A DNA stretch of 64,000 bases from positions 124,001-188,000 of the forward strand of contig CANNCO010000005.1 in NCBI GenBank assembly GCA_947503175.1, read 5' to 3'. A program made the translations under genes and the position numbers. The notes beneath the pieces are model-generated. The model saw nothing but the letters and a program-made list of their open reading frames with translations, made no database searches and was not told the DNA's origin. Shown in pieces: positions 27,770 to 37,813 of the stretch; the stretch's first letter is position 1; the number at the start of each line of letters is the position of its first letter. Origin of the DNA: an uncultured Paracoccaceae bacterium (GTDB taxonomy: Bacteria > Pseudomonadota > Alphaproteobacteria > Rhodobacterales > Rhodobacteraceae).

Positions 27770-29100
27770 CCGATCTTTATCAAAGCCAAAGAACCATGCG
27801 GGCGATGCGGCGGGCAGCCCTGCAACGCGGTGTGGTCGCCGTTCTCGATATCGGCACATCCAAGATTGCCTGTCTGATCTTGCGGTTCGACGGCCCCGAC
27901 CGGCTTTTGCTGACCGAAGGTGTTGGATCGCTCGCCGGCCAATCCTCGTTCCGCGTGATCGGTGCCGCCACGACCCGCGCGCGCGGCATGAGGATCGGCG
28001 AGATCGACACCATGCCTGAAACCGAGCGCGCGATCCGTACTGCCGTTCAGGCGGCCCAGAAGATGGCGATGGTCCGCGTCGATCATGCGATTGTCTGCAT
28101 GTCGGGTGGCCAGCCTCGGTCTTACGGGCTTGCGGGCGAGGCCGAGATCGAGGCAGATCACGTGACCGAGGCCGATGTGGCCCGCGTGCTTGCGGCCTGC
28201 GACGTGCCCGACTATGGCGACGGACGCGAGGTGTTGCACGCACAGCCGGTGAACTTCGCGCTCGACCATCGGACCGGCATGGGCGATCCGCGCGGTCAGA
28301 TCGGCAACAGGCTGGCCTGCGACATGCATATGCTGACGGTCGACACCGCGCTGATCCAGAACCTTCTGTATTGCATCAAACGTTGCGATCTGGAGCTCGC
28401 CGGGCTTGCGTCCTCGGCCTATGTCTCGGGCATTTCAAGCCTTGTCGAGGACGAGCAGGAACTGGGCGCGGCCTGTATCGATATGGGCGGCGGCGCCACC
28501 GGCCTCTCGATCTTTATCAAGAAACACATGATCTTTGCCGATACCGTGCGGCTTGGCGGAGACCACGTCACACTGGATATATCGAAGGGGCTGCAAATCC
28601 CGCTTTCGGTGGCCGAACGGATCAAGACCTTCCACGGCGGTGTCGTCGCGACTGGTATGGACGATCGCGACATGATCGAGCTGGGCGGCGATACGGGCGA
28701 CTGGGACCATGACCGCCGCACCGTCAGCCGGGCCGAGCTGATCGGGATCATCCGGCCAAGGATGGAAGAACTCCTGGAGGACGTGCGCGAACGGCTCGAT
28801 GCCGCCGGCTTCGATCACCTGCCCAGCCAGCAGATCGTCCTCACCGGCGGGGCCAGCCAGATGCCCGGGCTTGACGTCCTCGCGCCAAAGATATTGGGCC
28901 AGCAGGTGCGGATCGGACGCCCCATGCGGGTCCATGGGCTGCCGCAGGCCGCAACGGGCGCTGCGTTTTCGTCCGCCGTCGGCCTGTGCCTCTTTGCGGC
29001 GAACCCGCAGGATGAGTGGTGGGACTTCGAGATTCCGGCGGACCGCTATCCGACCCGATCGCTCAAACGTGCGGTGAAATGGTTCAAGGACAACTGGTAG
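27766..29100 (+). CDS. ftsA: Cell division protein FtsA
   Basis: A 444-residue actin-like ATPase that ties FtsZ filaments to the membrane. Signature stretches: VAVLDIGTSKIACLI (phosphate 1), GIGEIDTMPE-like 1C domain, IDMGGGATGLSIF (phosphate 2), VLTGGASQMPGL (adenosine) and a C-terminal amphipathic helix (SLKRAVKWFKDNW) for membrane binding. A 415-bp gap follows before ftsZ, so ftsZ has its own promoter as well. Confidence 0.97.
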   Translation: MTDLYQSQRTMRAMRRAALQRGVVAVLDIGTSKIACLILRFDGPDRLLLTEGVGSLAGQSSFRVIGAATTRARGMRIGEIDTMPETERAIRTAVQAAQKMAMVRVDHAIVCMSGGQPRSYGLAGEAEIEADHVTEADVARVLAACDVPDYGDGREVLHAQPVNFALDHRTGMGDPRGQIGNRLACDMHMLTVDTALIQNLLYCIKRCDLELAGLASSAYVSGISSLVEDEQELGAACIDMGGGATGLSIFIKKHMIFADTVRLGGDHVTLDISKGLQIPLSVAERIKTFHGGVVATGMDDRDMIELGGDTGDWDHDRRTVSRAELIGIIRPRMEELLEDVRERLDAAGFDHLPSQQIVLTGGASQMPGLDVLAPKILGQQVRIGRPMRVHGLPQAATGAAFSSAVGLCLFAANPQDEWWDFEIPADRYPTRSLKRAVKWFKDNW

Positions 29101-29515
29101 GGCAGTGACAAGCGCAGGCTGATCCCTGCCCAGAGAAGAGTTTTCAGGCGACGAAGCCCGGCGAATCTGTTAAGTTATCCACAATGTCCGGCACAGGACG
29201 AAGACAGGCGGAGCAGTCGCCTTAAAATTGTATCGCACTGATGTGTTTGCGGGTTGAACCCCGCGAGCAGTTGTCTCTGTACGTGAAGTTTTTGTGCTAT
29301 GTCATTGGCCATACGCAATATCTTGGTATAGATTCAAGATAAGGGAGGTTTGGACAAAAAAATGCCATATTTTGTGGTTTATGCGTGATTTTTGAGTGAC
29401 CTTGGGGCCGGTTAACAGTAGTGTGACGGCCATATCGAGATATTCGCCCGGGACAGGGCGCAACGAGAACCGCCTCGCCCGGGGCGGACCAGAAAACGGA
29501 CAGGCGGATTGATCC
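29101..29515 (+). promoter_or_regulatory. ftsZ upstream region with a perfect DnaA box and two GANTC sites
   Basis: A 415-bp non-coding stretch. TTATCCACA (29175-29183) is an exact consensus DnaA box. GAATC (29163-29167) and GATTC (29331-29335) are GANTC motifs, targets of the alphaproteobacterial cell-cycle methylase CcrM. AT-rich tracts at 29280-29400 are the likely promoter area; no single -35/-10 pair stands out. In Caulobacter, DnaA, CtrA and GANTC methylation control ftsZ, so cell-cycle input here is plausible (inference). Confidence 0.55.
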
Positions 29516-31081
29516 ATGACTTTGAATTTGATGATGCCCCAGAGTAACGACCTGAAGCCGCGGATTACGGTTTTCGGTGTCGGCGGTGCAGGCGGCAACG
29601 CCGTGAACAACATGATCGAGAAGCAACTCGACGGGGTCGAGTTCGTGGTTGCGAACACCGATGCACAGGCATTGTCGCAGTCCTCGGCTGGCAGCCGCAT
29701 CCAGATGGGCGTGAAGGTCACCGAAGGTCTTGGGGCGGGGGCACGCCCTTCGGTTGGCGCAGCCGCCGCCGAAGAGACCATCGAAGAGATCGTAGATCAC
29801 CTGGCCGGTGCGCATATGTGCTTCATCACCGCGGGCATGGGTGGCGGAACCGGCACGGGCGCCGCTCCGATCATCGCGCAGGCCGCGCGGGAACTTGGCG
29901 TTCTTACCGTCGGCGTCGTGACCAAGCCCTTCCAGTTCGAAGGCGCAAAGCGGATGCGGCAGGCCGAGGATGGCGTTGATATCCTTCAGAAGATGGTCGA
30001 CACGCTGATCATCATTCCGAACCAGAACCTGTTCCGTCTGGCGAATGAAAAGACCACGTTCACCGAAGCCTTCTCGATGGCCGATGACGTCCTCTATCAG
30101 GGGGTGAAGGGTGTCACCGACCTGATGGTTCGCCCCGGCCTGATCAACCTCGACTTCGCCGATGTGCGTGCAGTGATGGACGAGATGGGCAAGGCGATGA
30201 TGGGAACCGGCGAGGGCGAGGGCGAGGATCGCGCGATCCAGGCCGCCGAAAAGGCCATCGCAAACCCGCTTCTCGACGAGATCAGTCTGAAGGGCGCGAA
30301 GGGTGTCCTGATCAACATCACCGGTGGCACGGACCTTACCCTGTTCGAACTGGACGAGGCAGCGAACCGGATCCGCGAAGAGGTGGACCCGGATGCAAAC
30401 ATCATCGTCGGCTCCACGCTCGACACGGCCATGGGTGGCGGAATGCGCGTCAGCGTTGTCGCAACCGGCATCGACGCCTCCGTCTCTGCACATGATGCGC
30501 CGGTGCCGCGTCGTTCGATGGCCGAACCGTTGACCCAGTCACCGGCAATCGAGGCGCCGGAGGAAGAAACCCAGTTGGTTGCACAGGAGGAAGCTCCCGA
30601 GGCCGCCGCCACAGCCGCCGAAGAACCCTCGTTCTTCGATACCCCCGCCGTGCCACAGCCAGAGGCGCAGCCGGAATCGACCTTTTTCCGCTCACGCCGT
30701 CCGACCGAAGAAGACGAACTTCCGGAACCGGCCTATCGTGCCGAACCGGTCGCACAGCCGGGCATGCCGTCACCTGAAGCAATGGCGCGCCTTCAAGCCG
30801 CAGTACGCAAGTCGCCAGAACCCAGTGACGACGCCACCGCGCAGCGCGTCGTGGCTCAGCCACGCCCCGAAGCGATCGATACAGCTGGTTCAGAGCGGCC
30901 ACGTTTTGGGATCAATTCCCTCATCAACCGGATGACTGGCCACAATGGAGAAACAGCGGAACGCCCGGTTCAGCAGGTTCGAAGACAGCCGCCGGTACAG
31001 GCTGAGCCGGACGAACCAGAGCTTTCAGCGGATGATGAAAGAATAGAAATTCCGGCGTTCCTGCGGCGTCAAGCGAACTGA
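29516..31081 (+). CDS. ftsZ: Tubulin-like cell division GTPase FtsZ
   Basis: A 521-residue protein with the N-terminal GTPase ([16 protein letters not shown], tubulin signature [23 protein letters not shown]-like [14 protein letters not shown]), a long acidic, Pro/Ala/Glu-rich linker (about 330-500) and the conserved C-terminal peptide [11 protein letters not shown] that binds FtsA. The linker is much longer than in E. coli (383 residues in total), as usual in alphaproteobacteria. ATG 29516 was chosen. A terminator follows the stop. Confidence 0.98.
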   Translation: MTLNLMMPQSNDLKPRITVFGVGGAGGNAVNNMIEKQLDGVEFVVANTDAQALSQSSAGSRIQMGVKVTEGLGAGARPSVGAAAAEETIEEIVDHLAGAHMCFITAGMGGGTGTGAAPIIAQAARELGVLTVGVVTKPFQFEGAKRMRQAEDGVDILQKMVDTLIIIPNQNLFRLANEKTTFTEAFSMADDVLYQGVKGVTDLMVRPGLINLDFADVRAVMDEMGKAMMGTGEGEGEDRAIQAAEKAIANPLLDEISLKGAKGVLINITGGTDLTLFELDEAANRIREEVDPDANIIVGSTLDTAMGGGMRVSVVATGIDASVSAHDAPVPRRSMAEPLTQSPAIEAPEEETQLVAQEEAPEAAATAAEEPSFFDTPAVPQPEAQPESTFFRSRRPTEEDELPEPAYRAEPVAQPGMPSPEAMARLQAAVRKSPEPSDDATAQRVVAQPRPEAIDTAGSERPRFGINSLINRMTGHNGETAERPVQQVRRQPPVQAEPDEPELSADDERIEIPAFLRRQAN

Positions 31082-31104
31082 ACGCCCTCACGTTTCTGTT
31101 TCAA

Positions 31105-31131
31105 AGGGCCGGCGTCAGCCGGCTCTTTTTC
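31105..31131 (+). terminator. Intrinsic terminator after ftsZ
   Basis: Stem 31105-31113 with 31118-31126 (core GCCGGC, one G-T pair), loop GTCA, followed by a T-rich run (TTTTTCTTT). It lies 24 bp past the ftsZ stop and separates ftsZ from lpxC. Confidence 0.88.
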
Positions 31132-31307
31132 TTTGTTATCAATGCGTTCAAGGGGGCCATGCTGAAAAAAGGCGGATTATTGCCGATGGCCATTCATGAT
31201 GTTTCAGCACGTTACAAAGATTGAGTTGAGCTTTTCACCCCCCACTCATAGTTCACCTCTAGCTTCTCCGCGCAGAATGCGTGGTTAAAAAAGAGAGTGG
31301 GCAAATC

Positions 31308-32231
31308 GTGCAGACGACCTTGAAATCAGCTATCCGTTTCGACGGTGTCGGCCTTCATTCCGGCCAAAAGGTGCGGATGACCCTGCGGCCCGCTTCGGCG
31401 GAATACGGAATCTGGTTCCGCCGGATGGACGTGCACGACCGCGATCCGATGATCCCGGCCCGCTGGGATGCCGTCTCCTCTGCCACGCTCTGCACAAAGA
31501 TCACCAACGCGGACGGCGTTTCCGTCTCGACCATCGAGCATGTGATGGCGGCGATTGCCGGCACCGGGCTGTCCAATGTCGTTGTCGAGGTCGATGGCCC
31601 CGAGGTTCCGATCGTTGATGGCAGTGCTGCCCCATTCGTTTCGGCTATCCTGGCCCGCGGTCTCGTGCAGCTTGCCGCGCCGGTCCGTGCACTCGAGGTT
31701 CTGGACCGGATCGAAGTGCGCAACGGACCGGCCTATGCGCGCCTCGATCCTTCGGACACGCTCGAGATCGATTTCAAGATCGAGTTCGACGACGCCGCGA
31801 TCGGGCGTCAGGAAAAACACCTTAACATGGCGAACGGTGCCTTCGTTCATGAACTCTGCGACAGTCGCACATTCTGCCGGAACGAAGACGTCGCCGGCAT
31901 GCGCGCCCGCGGTCTTGCCCAAGGCGGCAATCTCGAAAACGCGGTCGTGGTTGAGGGCAGCAGGGTTTTGACACCCGGCGGTCTGCGTCACTCGGACGAA
32001 GCCGTGCGTCACAAGATGCTGGATGCGCTAGGCGATCTTGCCTTGGCCGGATGCCCGCTTCTGGCGCGGTATTCCGGTTTCCGCGCGGGCCACGCGATGA
32101 CGAACGCAGTCTTGCGCGCACTTTTCGCGCGGCCCGAAGCATTCCGGATGGTGGAATGCGATGGCGCGCAGTTGGCCCGTCTTCCCGGTGCAGGTCTGAC
32201 GCTTAACGATGCGCCGGCAATTGCAGCCTGA
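31308..32231 (+). CDS. lpxC: UDP-3-O-acyl-N-acetylglucosamine deacetylase LpxC
   Basis: A 307-residue zinc enzyme for the committed step of lipid A synthesis. Signatures: QTTLKSAIRFDGVGLHSG at the N-terminus, TIEHVMAAIAGTGLSNVVVEVDGPEVPIVDGSA, and SDEAVRHKMLDALGDLALAG with zinc ligands. GTG 31308 gives the family start; GTG 31281 in frame would add nine residues. Its own promoter must lie in 31132-31300. Confidence 0.96.
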   Translation: MQTTLKSAIRFDGVGLHSGQKVRMTLRPASAEYGIWFRRMDVHDRDPMIPARWDAVSSATLCTKITNADGVSVSTIEHVMAAIAGTGLSNVVVEVDGPEVPIVDGSAAPFVSAILARGLVQLAAPVRALEVLDRIEVRNGPAYARLDPSDTLEIDFKIEFDDAAIGRQEKHLNMANGAFVHELCDSRTFCRNEDVAGMRARGLAQGGNLENAVVVEGSRVLTPGGLRHSDEAVRHKMLDALGDLALAGCPLLARYSGFRAGHAMTNAVLRALFARPEAFRMVECDGAQLARLPGAGLTLNDAPAIAA

Positions 32232-32328
32232 CACACATTCCGGTAACTCACCCGAAGATCGTTTTGCACGGGAAATTTCTGTGCTAGGGCTGACCCGTGG
32301 GTGTGGGAACTGTTAGAAGAGCGGTGTT

Positions 32329-33165
32329 GTGGCGGGATTTCGACCATCGGTGATCTTAGTCTTTGCGCTGGTTGGCCTGTCCGCCTGCGGCGGTCGGTTT
32401 GCCACGCGCGAGCAACCGCTTGAGACATTCACGGCGGAAGAAATCTACCGTCGCGGTGAGTTCGAACTCAATGACGAGCAATACGATGACGCGGCCCGCT
32501 TTTTCGGCGAGGTCGAGCGGCTTTACCCCTATTCGGAATGGGCCAAGCGCGCGCTGATCATGCAGGCGTTCGCCTTTCACCGTGACCGCGATTATGAAAA
32601 CAGCCGCGCCGCAGCGCAGCGCTATATCGATTTCTTTCCCGCCGATGAAGATGCCGCTTATGCACAGTACCTTATGGCCCTCAGCTACTACGATCAGATC
32701 GATGACGTGGGCCGCGATCAGGGCCTGACCTTTCAGGCGCTACAGTCTCTGCGAACGGTCATCGAACGCTATCCCGACAGCGAATATGCCAGATCTTCGA
32801 TCCTGAAATTCGATCTGGCCTTCGACCATCTTGCCGCGAAAGAGATGGAAGTGGGACGGTATTATCTGAAGCGTGGGAATTACGGCGCCGCCATCAACCG
32901 GTTCCGCGTTGTGGTCGAGGATTTCCAGACCACGACCCAGACGCCCGAGGCACTGCACAGGCTGGTGGAAAGCTATCTGGCACTTGGCCTGACGGACGAG
33001 GCCCAGACGGCTGCAGCCATCCTTGGCTACAACTTCCAGTCGACCGAATGGTATCAGGACAGTTTCGCACTTCTGACCGGTCAAGGCCTGCGGCCCGAAG
33101 CGGGGGGCCGGGACGGATGGCTGGCGCGTCTTTACCGTCAGACCGTCAGGGGCGAGTGGCTCTGA
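32329..33165 (+). CDS. bamD: Outer-membrane assembly lipoprotein BamD
   Basis: A 278-residue lipoprotein: signal peptide ending in lipobox LSAC (about 17-20), then five tetratricopeptide-like repeats (FELNDEQYDDAARFFGEVERLYPYSEWAKRA is the first). BamD is the essential partner of BamA in beta-barrel assembly. GTG start with an AGAAGAG site upstream. It lies about 20 bp before recN, a conserved pair in alphaproteobacteria. Confidence 0.94.
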   Translation: MAGFRPSVILVFALVGLSACGGRFATREQPLETFTAEEIYRRGEFELNDEQYDDAARFFGEVERLYPYSEWAKRALIMQAFAFHRDRDYENSRAAAQRYIDFFPADEDAAYAQYLMALSYYDQIDDVGRDQGLTFQALQSLRTVIERYPDSEYARSSILKFDLAFDHLAAKEMEVGRYYLKRGNYGAAINRFRVVVEDFQTTTQTPEALHRLVESYLALGLTDEAQTAAAILGYNFQSTEWYQDSFALLTGQGLRPEAGGRDGWLARLYRQTVRGEWL

Positions 33166-33184
33166 TCAGGGGGCGGGTGCGTCC

Positions 33185-34837
33185 GTGCTGACACATCTTG
33201 AGATTCACGATCTGTTGATCATCGACCGTCTGGAGCTTGCGTTCCAGCCCGGCCTGAACGTGCTCACAGGAGAGACAGGCGCGGGCAAATCGATCCTGCT
33301 CGATGCGCTTGGCTTTGTCCTAGGATGGCGCGGGCGGGCGGAGCTTGTACGTGCCGGAGCGAAGCAGGGCGAGGTGACGGCGGTGTTCGACCTTGCCGCC
33401 GATCATCCGGCGAATGCGGTTCTGGAAGAGGCCGGATTGCCGGTTGCGCAAGAACTGATCCTGCGCCGGGTGAACACCGCCGATGGCCGCAAGACCGCAT
33501 GGGTCAACGACCGACGGGTCTCTGGCGACGTGCTGCGCGCCCTGTCAGAGCGGCTGGTTGAACTTCATGGCCAGCATGATGACCGGGGGCTTCTGAATGC
33601 GGCCGGACACCGCGCGCTGCTGGACGATTTCGGCGGGTATTCCGCGCTGTTGTCGGCCGTTCGTGATGCTTGGTCGGCACGCGGTCTGGCGAAAAAGTCA
33701 CTGATATCCGCCGAAACCAAGGTGCGGGAACTGCGGGCCGAAGAGGATTTTCTGCGCCACGCGGTGGCGGAGCTCGATGACCTTGCCCCCGAACCCGGTG
33801 AAGAAGCCGCACTCGATGCCCGGCGCCGTCTTATGCAGGGGGCCGAGCGTATTCGCGAGGATGTGGCGAAGGCCTTTGAAGCCCTTGGAACAAACGGGGC
33901 AGAAGGCCTTCTGAGCGATGCGGGCCGCTGGCTGGAAGGCGTGTCCGACCGGGCCGAGGGAACGCTTGACGGCGCAATAGATGCCATCGGGCGGGCGCAG
34001 GCCGAACTGGGCGAGGCGCAGGATGGCGTGATGCGCGCGATAGACGCACTGGCCTTCAATCCCGATGCGCTTGAGATAGCCGAAGAACGGTTGTTCGCAA
34101 TCCGCGCCCTCGCACGAAAGCATGATGTGCTGGCCGACGATCTGAGCACCTTTGCTGACGACTTAAGGGCCCGGTTGCAGGCGCTGGAGGCTGGGGACGC
34201 AGATCTTTCGCGCCTGACTTCCGAGTTGAAGCAGGCCGAAGCTGCATACGATGCGGCGGCCCAGAAACTCTGCGACGCCCGTCGGGATGCAGCGACCCGG
34301 CTGGACAAGGCGATGGCCAAAGAACTCGCCCCCCTGAAAATGGAGCGGGCGGTTTTCAACACGGCCTTCGGCATATCCGAACCGGGCCCGGAGGGAACGG
34401 ACACGGTGACCTTCACCGTTGCGACTAACCCCGGCGCGCCAGCAGGGCCACTCTCAAAAATCGCGTCGGGAGGAGAACTGAGCCGGTTTCTTCTGGCGCT
34501 CAAAGTTTGCCTGACGGCTGATGCCGAGGGTCTGACCATGATCTTTGACGAGATTGACCGGGGTGTTGGCGGCGCGACCGCCGATGCTGTCGGGCGTCGT
34601 CTGTCGTCGCTTTCCGATGGAACGCAGGTTCTGGTCGTCACCCATTCGCCGCAGGTCGCGGCACTTGGAGCCCATCACTGGCGCGTGGAGAAATCGGTAG
34701 CGCGCGATGTCACGACCAGCAGCGTCACAGCGCTTGATCCGCAAGACAGGGTGGACGAAATCGCGCGGATGCTGGCCGGGGACACAGTGACGGATGAGGC
34801 GCGGGGAGCTGCCCGCGCGCTTCTGGGCGCAATCTGA
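33185..34837 (+). CDS. recN: DNA repair protein RecN
   Basis: A 550-residue SMC-like ATPase of double-strand-break repair. N-terminal MLTHLEIHDLLIIDRLEL and Walker A GETGAGKS (about 30-37), VELHGQHDD, central coiled coils, then ASGGELSRFLLALK (signature), IFDEIDRGVGGATA (Walker B) and VTHSPQVAALGAHHW. GTG start. Convergent with the next gene, whose stop is 9 bp away. Confidence 0.96.
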   Translation: MLTHLEIHDLLIIDRLELAFQPGLNVLTGETGAGKSILLDALGFVLGWRGRAELVRAGAKQGEVTAVFDLAADHPANAVLEEAGLPVAQELILRRVNTADGRKTAWVNDRRVSGDVLRALSERLVELHGQHDDRGLLNAAGHRALLDDFGGYSALLSAVRDAWSARGLAKKSLISAETKVRELRAEEDFLRHAVAELDDLAPEPGEEAALDARRRLMQGAERIREDVAKAFEALGTNGAEGLLSDAGRWLEGVSDRAEGTLDGAIDAIGRAQAELGEAQDGVMRAIDALAFNPDALEIAEERLFAIRALARKHDVLADDLSTFADDLRARLQALEAGDADLSRLTSELKQAEAAYDAAAQKLCDARRDAATRLDKAMAKELAPLKMERAVFNTAFGISEPGPEGTDTVTFTVATNPGAPAGPLSKIASGGELSRFLLALKVCLTADAEGLTMIFDEIDRGVGGATADAVGRRLSSLSDGTQVLVVTHSPQVAALGAHHWRVEKSVARDVTTSSVTALDPQDRVDEIARMLAGDTVTDEARGAARALLGAI

Positions 34838-34846
34838 AGCGCGAGA

Positions 34847-35566
34847 TCAGTCGCCAAGCTTTCCCTGCCGGCCCATCAGATGCACCAGCCGGATGAAGTT
34901 CGAGGCGCTGATTTCCATCCGCCCGTCTAGTTCGGCGCCGATCCGGCCGTCGCCGATGTCGCGAAAGCCGCCTCCAGTTATCTCGGCATCGAAGGCCCGG
35001 AACTCATCTGGCATATCGATACAGTTGTCGTCGTCGCGAAGGGCGGCGTCCAGCCGTGCTTCAAGGTCGCGGTTCAGCCGTCCGGTGAAGCCGCTGAGAT
35101 TCATAAGCGCACCCGTCAACCCGTCGGGCCGCACATCGGTAGAGACGACCCGCATCACAAGACAGCCATCTTCGATCCTGCCGCCCAGCACCGTTTCGAC
35201 CCGCGCCGTCTGGCGCAGCATCTCGGCCCCGCGTGTGCCGTTATTGCAAAGCCAGCGATAGGCCTGAAGCTGACCTTTGAGCTTGATCTGCGTTCCTTCG
35301 GCGGTGACATCGGTGACCGCAATCGAGGTGCGCCTGTCGCACTCGTAATCGATATGCCGCGACAAAACTGCAGGCAGGATGTCCTGAACAACGCCCAGAT
35401 CCCCCGTGATCTTCAAAGACAGTCCGGTTGCCGTTTCGGCAGTCATCGACACCGCCATCGGGATACGCACGGTCACGCCTTCGATCTCGGTTTCTTCGAC
35501 GAAGCGGACGGGGTCGGCGGCGGCCTGCCCGGTCAGGAGGGCGGCGAAGAGGATCATCCTGATCAT
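34847..35566 (-). CDS. Exported hypothetical protein
   Basis: A 239-residue protein with a short signal peptide (MIRMILFAALLTGQAAA, cleavage near residue 17). The mature part is rich in beta-strand patterns, with four cysteines (near residues 75, 106, 134 and 182) that could form disulfides in the periplasm. I recognise no domain. It is transcribed in the same direction as the MFS gene upstream, 31 bp away, so they may share a transcript. Confidence 0.75.
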   Translation of the reverse strand: MIRMILFAALLTGQAAADPVRFVEETEIEGVTVRIPMAVSMTAETATGLSLKITGDLGVVQDILPAVLSRHIDYECDRRTSIAVTDVTAEGTQIKLKGQLQAYRWLCNNGTRGAEMLRQTARVETVLGGRIEDGCLVMRVVSTDVRPDGLTGALMNLSGFTGRLNRDLEARLDAALRDDDNCIDMPDEFRAFDAEITGGGFRDIGDGRIGAELDGRMEISASNFIRLVHLMGRQGKLGD

Positions 35567-35597
35567 CTGATTGATCTAGGCCGCATGGGAAGTGCAA

Positions 35598-36827
35598 TCA
35601 ACGCTTCTCGTCCCTAAACCGGCTGAGCAGTCGCCCGATTGTGAAGGTTGTGCGCGGCGCATAGATGTAAGGGGTTCGGTCCTGCTGTGCCGCGGGCCGC
35701 GCGCGCATCCGGATCAGACCGAACAAGATCAGCACGATATGGGCGAAGGACATGAAGACCAGCATCGCATTGGGGCCGTAGGCCGCAATCAGAAGGGACG
35801 CTACATAGGGCGAGCCGATGGCGCCCAGAGCATAAAGAAACATCAGCGCCGCCGACAGGTCGATCCGCTGATCCGAAGTGGCGAAATCATGGGCATGGGC
35901 GGCAGAGACCGAATAGATCGGGAAGGTCGCGAAGCCGAAAATGCCCGAGGCCAGGATCACCGCTCCGGCCCCATTGCCTGACAGAACCACCGTCAATCCA
36001 CAAGCCACAATAGCGCCCGCAGACAGCCAGATGAGAACCCAGCGTCGATCATACCGATCCGCGAACCAGCCCGCAGGGTATTGGCACAATGCGCCGCCCA
36101 GAACGAACGCGGCGAGAAACCAGGCGATCTGATCTATGCTCAACCCGACCTCGGCACCATAGACCGGACCCATCATACGAAAGGCGGATGTCGTCAGACC
36201 CGCAACCACAACGCCCGCTGCGGCGAGGGGTGACATGGCAAAGGCAAGCGCGGGTCTCAGCCGTGGGGATTCAGGCACCTCCGGTTCGGGAACCCGGGTC
36301 AGCGCTATCGGCAGAAGCGCTGCGCAACAAATGATCGCAAGGATGTTGTAGGCGACATAGGATGCGGGTTCGAGCACACCGATGATCAACTGCGCGCCCA
36401 GCGATCCGCCGATATCGACGACACGGTAGATACCCATCGTCCGCCCGCGCGTCTCGTTCGACACTTTGGCCTGAAGCCAGCTTTCGACGATCGTATAACA
36501 GCCAGCGAGGCAGATGCCGGACAGAACCCGAAACCCGGCCCAGGCCAGCGGGTGTATCAGCATCATATGCGCAAGAATGCCAATCGTTCCGGCGGCGATG
36601 AAAGCAGCGAAGGCGCGGGAATGGCCGACGCTGCCAACCAGCCTTGGCGCCCACCAGCAGCCGATGAAGAACCCGCCGAAATGGGCCGAACCGAGAATGC
36701 CGATTTCGGCCGCCGAAAACCCAAGCGCAAGCCCCGATATTGCGTCAAGGGGCGCAACACCGCCTGATCCGAGTTGCAACAGGACTATCGCAACGAACAG
36801 CGCAGCAAAGGAAATCAGGGTACGCAT
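35598..36827 (-). CDS. MFS transporter, YcaD-like
   Basis: A 409-residue, 12-segment transporter. The N-half shows LLQLGSGGVAPLDAISGLALGFSAAEIGILGSAHFGGFFIGCWWAPRLVGSVGHSRAF and RVLSGICLAGCYTIVESWLQAKVSNETRGRTMGIYRVV, the pattern of the YcaD / UMF2 subgroup. Substrate unknown. It ends in a charged cytoplasmic tail. It probably leads a two-gene unit with the exported hypothetical protein. Confidence 0.85.
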   Translation of the reverse strand: MRTLISFAALFVAIVLLQLGSGGVAPLDAISGLALGFSAAEIGILGSAHFGGFFIGCWWAPRLVGSVGHSRAFAAFIAAGTIGILAHMMLIHPLAWAGFRVLSGICLAGCYTIVESWLQAKVSNETRGRTMGIYRVVDIGGSLGAQLIIGVLEPASYVAYNILAIICCAALLPIALTRVPEPEVPESPRLRPALAFAMSPLAAAGVVVAGLTTSAFRMMGPVYGAEVGLSIDQIAWFLAAFVLGGALCQYPAGWFADRYDRRWVLIWLSAGAIVACGLTVVLSGNGAGAVILASGIFGFATFPIYSVSAAHAHDFATSDQRIDLSAALMFLYALGAIGSPYVASLLIAAYGPNAMLVFMSFAHIVLILFGLIRMRARPAAQQDRTPYIYAPRTTFTIGRLLSRFRDEKR

Positions 36828-36924
36828 GGGCTCCAGACCGCAGATGCGCGGCCCACAATGGCCGCTTCAGACGCCCGGTCTGGCAGTTATTCGACGTTCT
36901 GGGGTCGTTTTCAGCGGCTCGCGT

Positions 36925-37722
36925 TCAGCAACTGACTGTCGGCCCCTTATCCAGCCGCCAGACAAATCCGCTTGTTCCATCGGTCGGGAACCTTTTGGTG
37001 ATCAGCGGATCGTGGCCGGGAATGACCCGGGCATCGGTGCCTGCAAGCCTCCGGATTGTCGCGAAGCCCTCCAGCATGTCCTCGAGATCGGCGACAATGG
37101 GGAACGGTTTGCCGGACATGAAATTCTCATAGTAATGGGCGGCGTCCGAGGCGAGGCAAATCGGTCCGTCCGCCGTCTGAACTTCGACGACCTGAAGCCC
37201 TCGCGAATGACCACCGGTCCGGTGCACCCGAACACCCGGTGCGACCTCGCCACTGCCGCGATGAAAGACGACGCGGCCGGAATAGACGTGCCGCACCATT
37301 TCGCAGACGTGATCGACGGTGAACGGTATCTGCAACACCGAATGGCACATGCAGGGTCCCGTCGCATAGACCATCTCCGACTCCTGCATGTGGAACTGGG
37401 CCATTGGATAGCGGTCCAGCCCGCCTGCGTGGTCATAGTGCAGATGCGTGATGATGACCGTGTCGATCTTGTCTGCTTGCACGTCCAAGGCTTCCAGCGC
37501 CTGTGCCGGATCGCGCAGGATCGGGCGGTCGCGCCGCACAGCCTCGGCGGCATCGTAGCCGGTATCCACAAGGATCCGGTGCGTGCCATTGGTCAGAAGC
37601 CAGACGAAGTAGTCCATGCCATGGGGGTCGGCGGGGTGATCGTCGAAAATGAAACTGTCACGACGGGTTCGGGTGTTTCGGTCCGCGTATTTGATCGCAT
37701 GCACCTGCCAGTGATCCGTCAT
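36925..37722 (-). CDS. Metallo-beta-lactamase-fold hydrolase, N-acyl-homoserine lactonase-like
   Basis: A 265-residue enzyme with the dinuclear zinc motif H93-L-H95-Y-D97-H98, a later HSRG (RTGGHSRGLQ), an SDAAHYY aspartate and a C-terminal GHDP histidine. The layout is that of the AttM/AiiA-like AHL lactonase group, which opens quorum-sensing lactones, but other lactones or esters are possible. ATG 37722 follows an AAAGGA site; the longer frame start (37830) would run into the neighbouring pseudogene. Confidence 0.78.
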   Translation of the reverse strand: MTDHWQVHAIKYADRNTRTRRDSFIFDDHPADPHGMDYFVWLLTNGTHRILVDTGYDAAEAVRRDRPILRDPAQALEALDVQADKIDTVIITHLHYDHAGGLDRYPMAQFHMQESEMVYATGPCMCHSVLQIPFTVDHVCEMVRHVYSGRVVFHRGSGEVAPGVRVHRTGGHSRGLQVVEVQTADGPICLASDAAHYYENFMSGKPFPIVADLEDMLEGFATIRRLAGTDARVIPGHDPLITKRFPTDGTSGFVWRLDKGPTVSC

Positions 37723-37813
37723 GGCTCGTCCTTTCGTTTTTGTGCTGGTACCATCACCGGCGCAGGGCCTTCGGGTCAACGGGGATCGGTTGCCGGACGA
37801 TGGCCGACCGTTA

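Noticed and set aside
29100-29150. GGGCAG/CTGCCC pairing after ftsA as a terminator
   Set aside because: The loop is long and no T-run follows, so it is not a convincing intrinsic terminator.
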